Assembly: GCA_034696485.1 (NCBI GenBank)
Contig: JAQIWT010001463.1
Location: forward strand, 1-10,694
Length of the DNA stretch: 10,694 bases
DNA from: Isohypsibius dastychi
Taxonomy: Eukaryota > Tardigrada > Eutardigrada > Parachela > Isohypsibiidae
Direction: 5' to 3'
The translations under genes and the position numbers were made by a program. Positions 10,408 to 10,694 of the stretch are shown one piece after another. The notes under the pieces are model-generated. The model did no database searches and had not been told where the DNA came from. It saw only the letters and a program-made list of their open reading frames with translations. The stretch's first letter is position 1; the number at the start of each line of letters is the position of its first letter.

Positions 10408-10694
10408 ATGAAGTTTGTTTTAAAATGTCTGTTGTTGGTGGTGTTGATCGCGATGCTGGACGCGCGATCTCCCGGACTAAAAAGGTGAGGTTCAGTTTGT
10501 GCGATTGTCTTGTTAATACTCTTGCTAAATATTTTTTGTTTTGGCATTTCAGGATTAAATTGCGTCGGATAAATAGTGTGCGTCGCACTTTGTCGGAAGT
10601 TGGGACGAGTATGCAGATGCTGCGCCAGCGTTATGGGATGGTTGGACCGGCGGGTGACGGACTCCGACCGAAATCGAGACTGGCGCCACCTGGA
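10408..10694 (+). CDS. Cathepsin D-like aspartic protease precursor, 5' part
   Basis: Exon 1 (10408-10484) and exon 2 (10553 to the window end) join across a 68-base GTGAGG...TTTCAG intron; 73 residues are visible. Residues 1-19 form a signal peptide (MKFVLKCLLLVVLIAMLDA). KRIKLRRINSVRRTLSEVG matches the pepsin-family (A1) propeptide, whose basic stretch occupies the active-site cleft until activation. This propeptide is closest in style to lysosomal cathepsin D. The catalytic DTG motifs lie beyond the window, so catalytic competence cannot be judged. A Gly/Pro/Arg-rich stretch (GMVGPAGDGLRPKSRLAPPG) replaces the usual short spacer after the propeptide. The gene lies about 910 bases downstream of BORCS8 on the same strand. 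Confidence 0.85.

Overview
This is eukaryotic, almost certainly invertebrate animal, nuclear DNA. The genes have short GT-AG introns (about 58-270 bases, T-rich 3' ends), no operon-style spacing and no Shine-Dalgarno signals. The identifiable products are ordinary animal housekeeping proteins. Spliced proteins look arthropod-like, but I cannot name the species. I see no prokaryotic, viral or CRISPR system.

Layout, left to right. (1) 1-725: non-coding flank with a perfect 44-base inverted repeat (182-225 / 276-319). (2) About 726-3751, minus strand: a gene for a nuclear protein with two tandem HMG boxes. Four core exons are clear; its 5' and 3' ends are uncertain. (3) 3781-4347, minus strand: an uninterrupted 188-residue ORF for an unrecognised four-helix membrane protein, apparently nested between a possible first exon of the HMG gene and its second. 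(4) 4669-5016: a divergent promoter. (5) 5017-5276, plus strand: a two-exon gene for mitochondrial ATP synthase subunit epsilon, whose stop codon lies inside a diverged 136-base tandem repeat. (6) 5531-6084: convergent 3' flanks. (7) 6085-8213, minus strand: a complete ten-exon GALT gene (356 residues). (8) 8214-8558: a compact head-to-head promoter. (9) 8559-9496, plus strand: a five-exon gene for the BORC subunit BORCS8 (180 residues), with one apparent GC-AG intron. (10) 9497-10407: intergenic. (11) 10408 to the window end, plus strand: the first two exons of a cathepsin D-like aspartic protease (signal peptide and propeptide).

The genes are not one pathway: galactose catabolism (GALT), ATP synthesis (epsilon), lysosome positioning (BORCS8) and lysosomal proteolysis (cathepsin D) sit together in a compact genome. 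The most unusual points are the loss of two of four structural metal ligands in GALT, the stop-free 63-base GC-AG intron in BORCS8, a decoy exon start in GALT intron 3, the long perfect inverted repeat, and the nested membrane-protein ORF. All exon structures were derived by hand translation and splice-site inspection, without transcript evidence.
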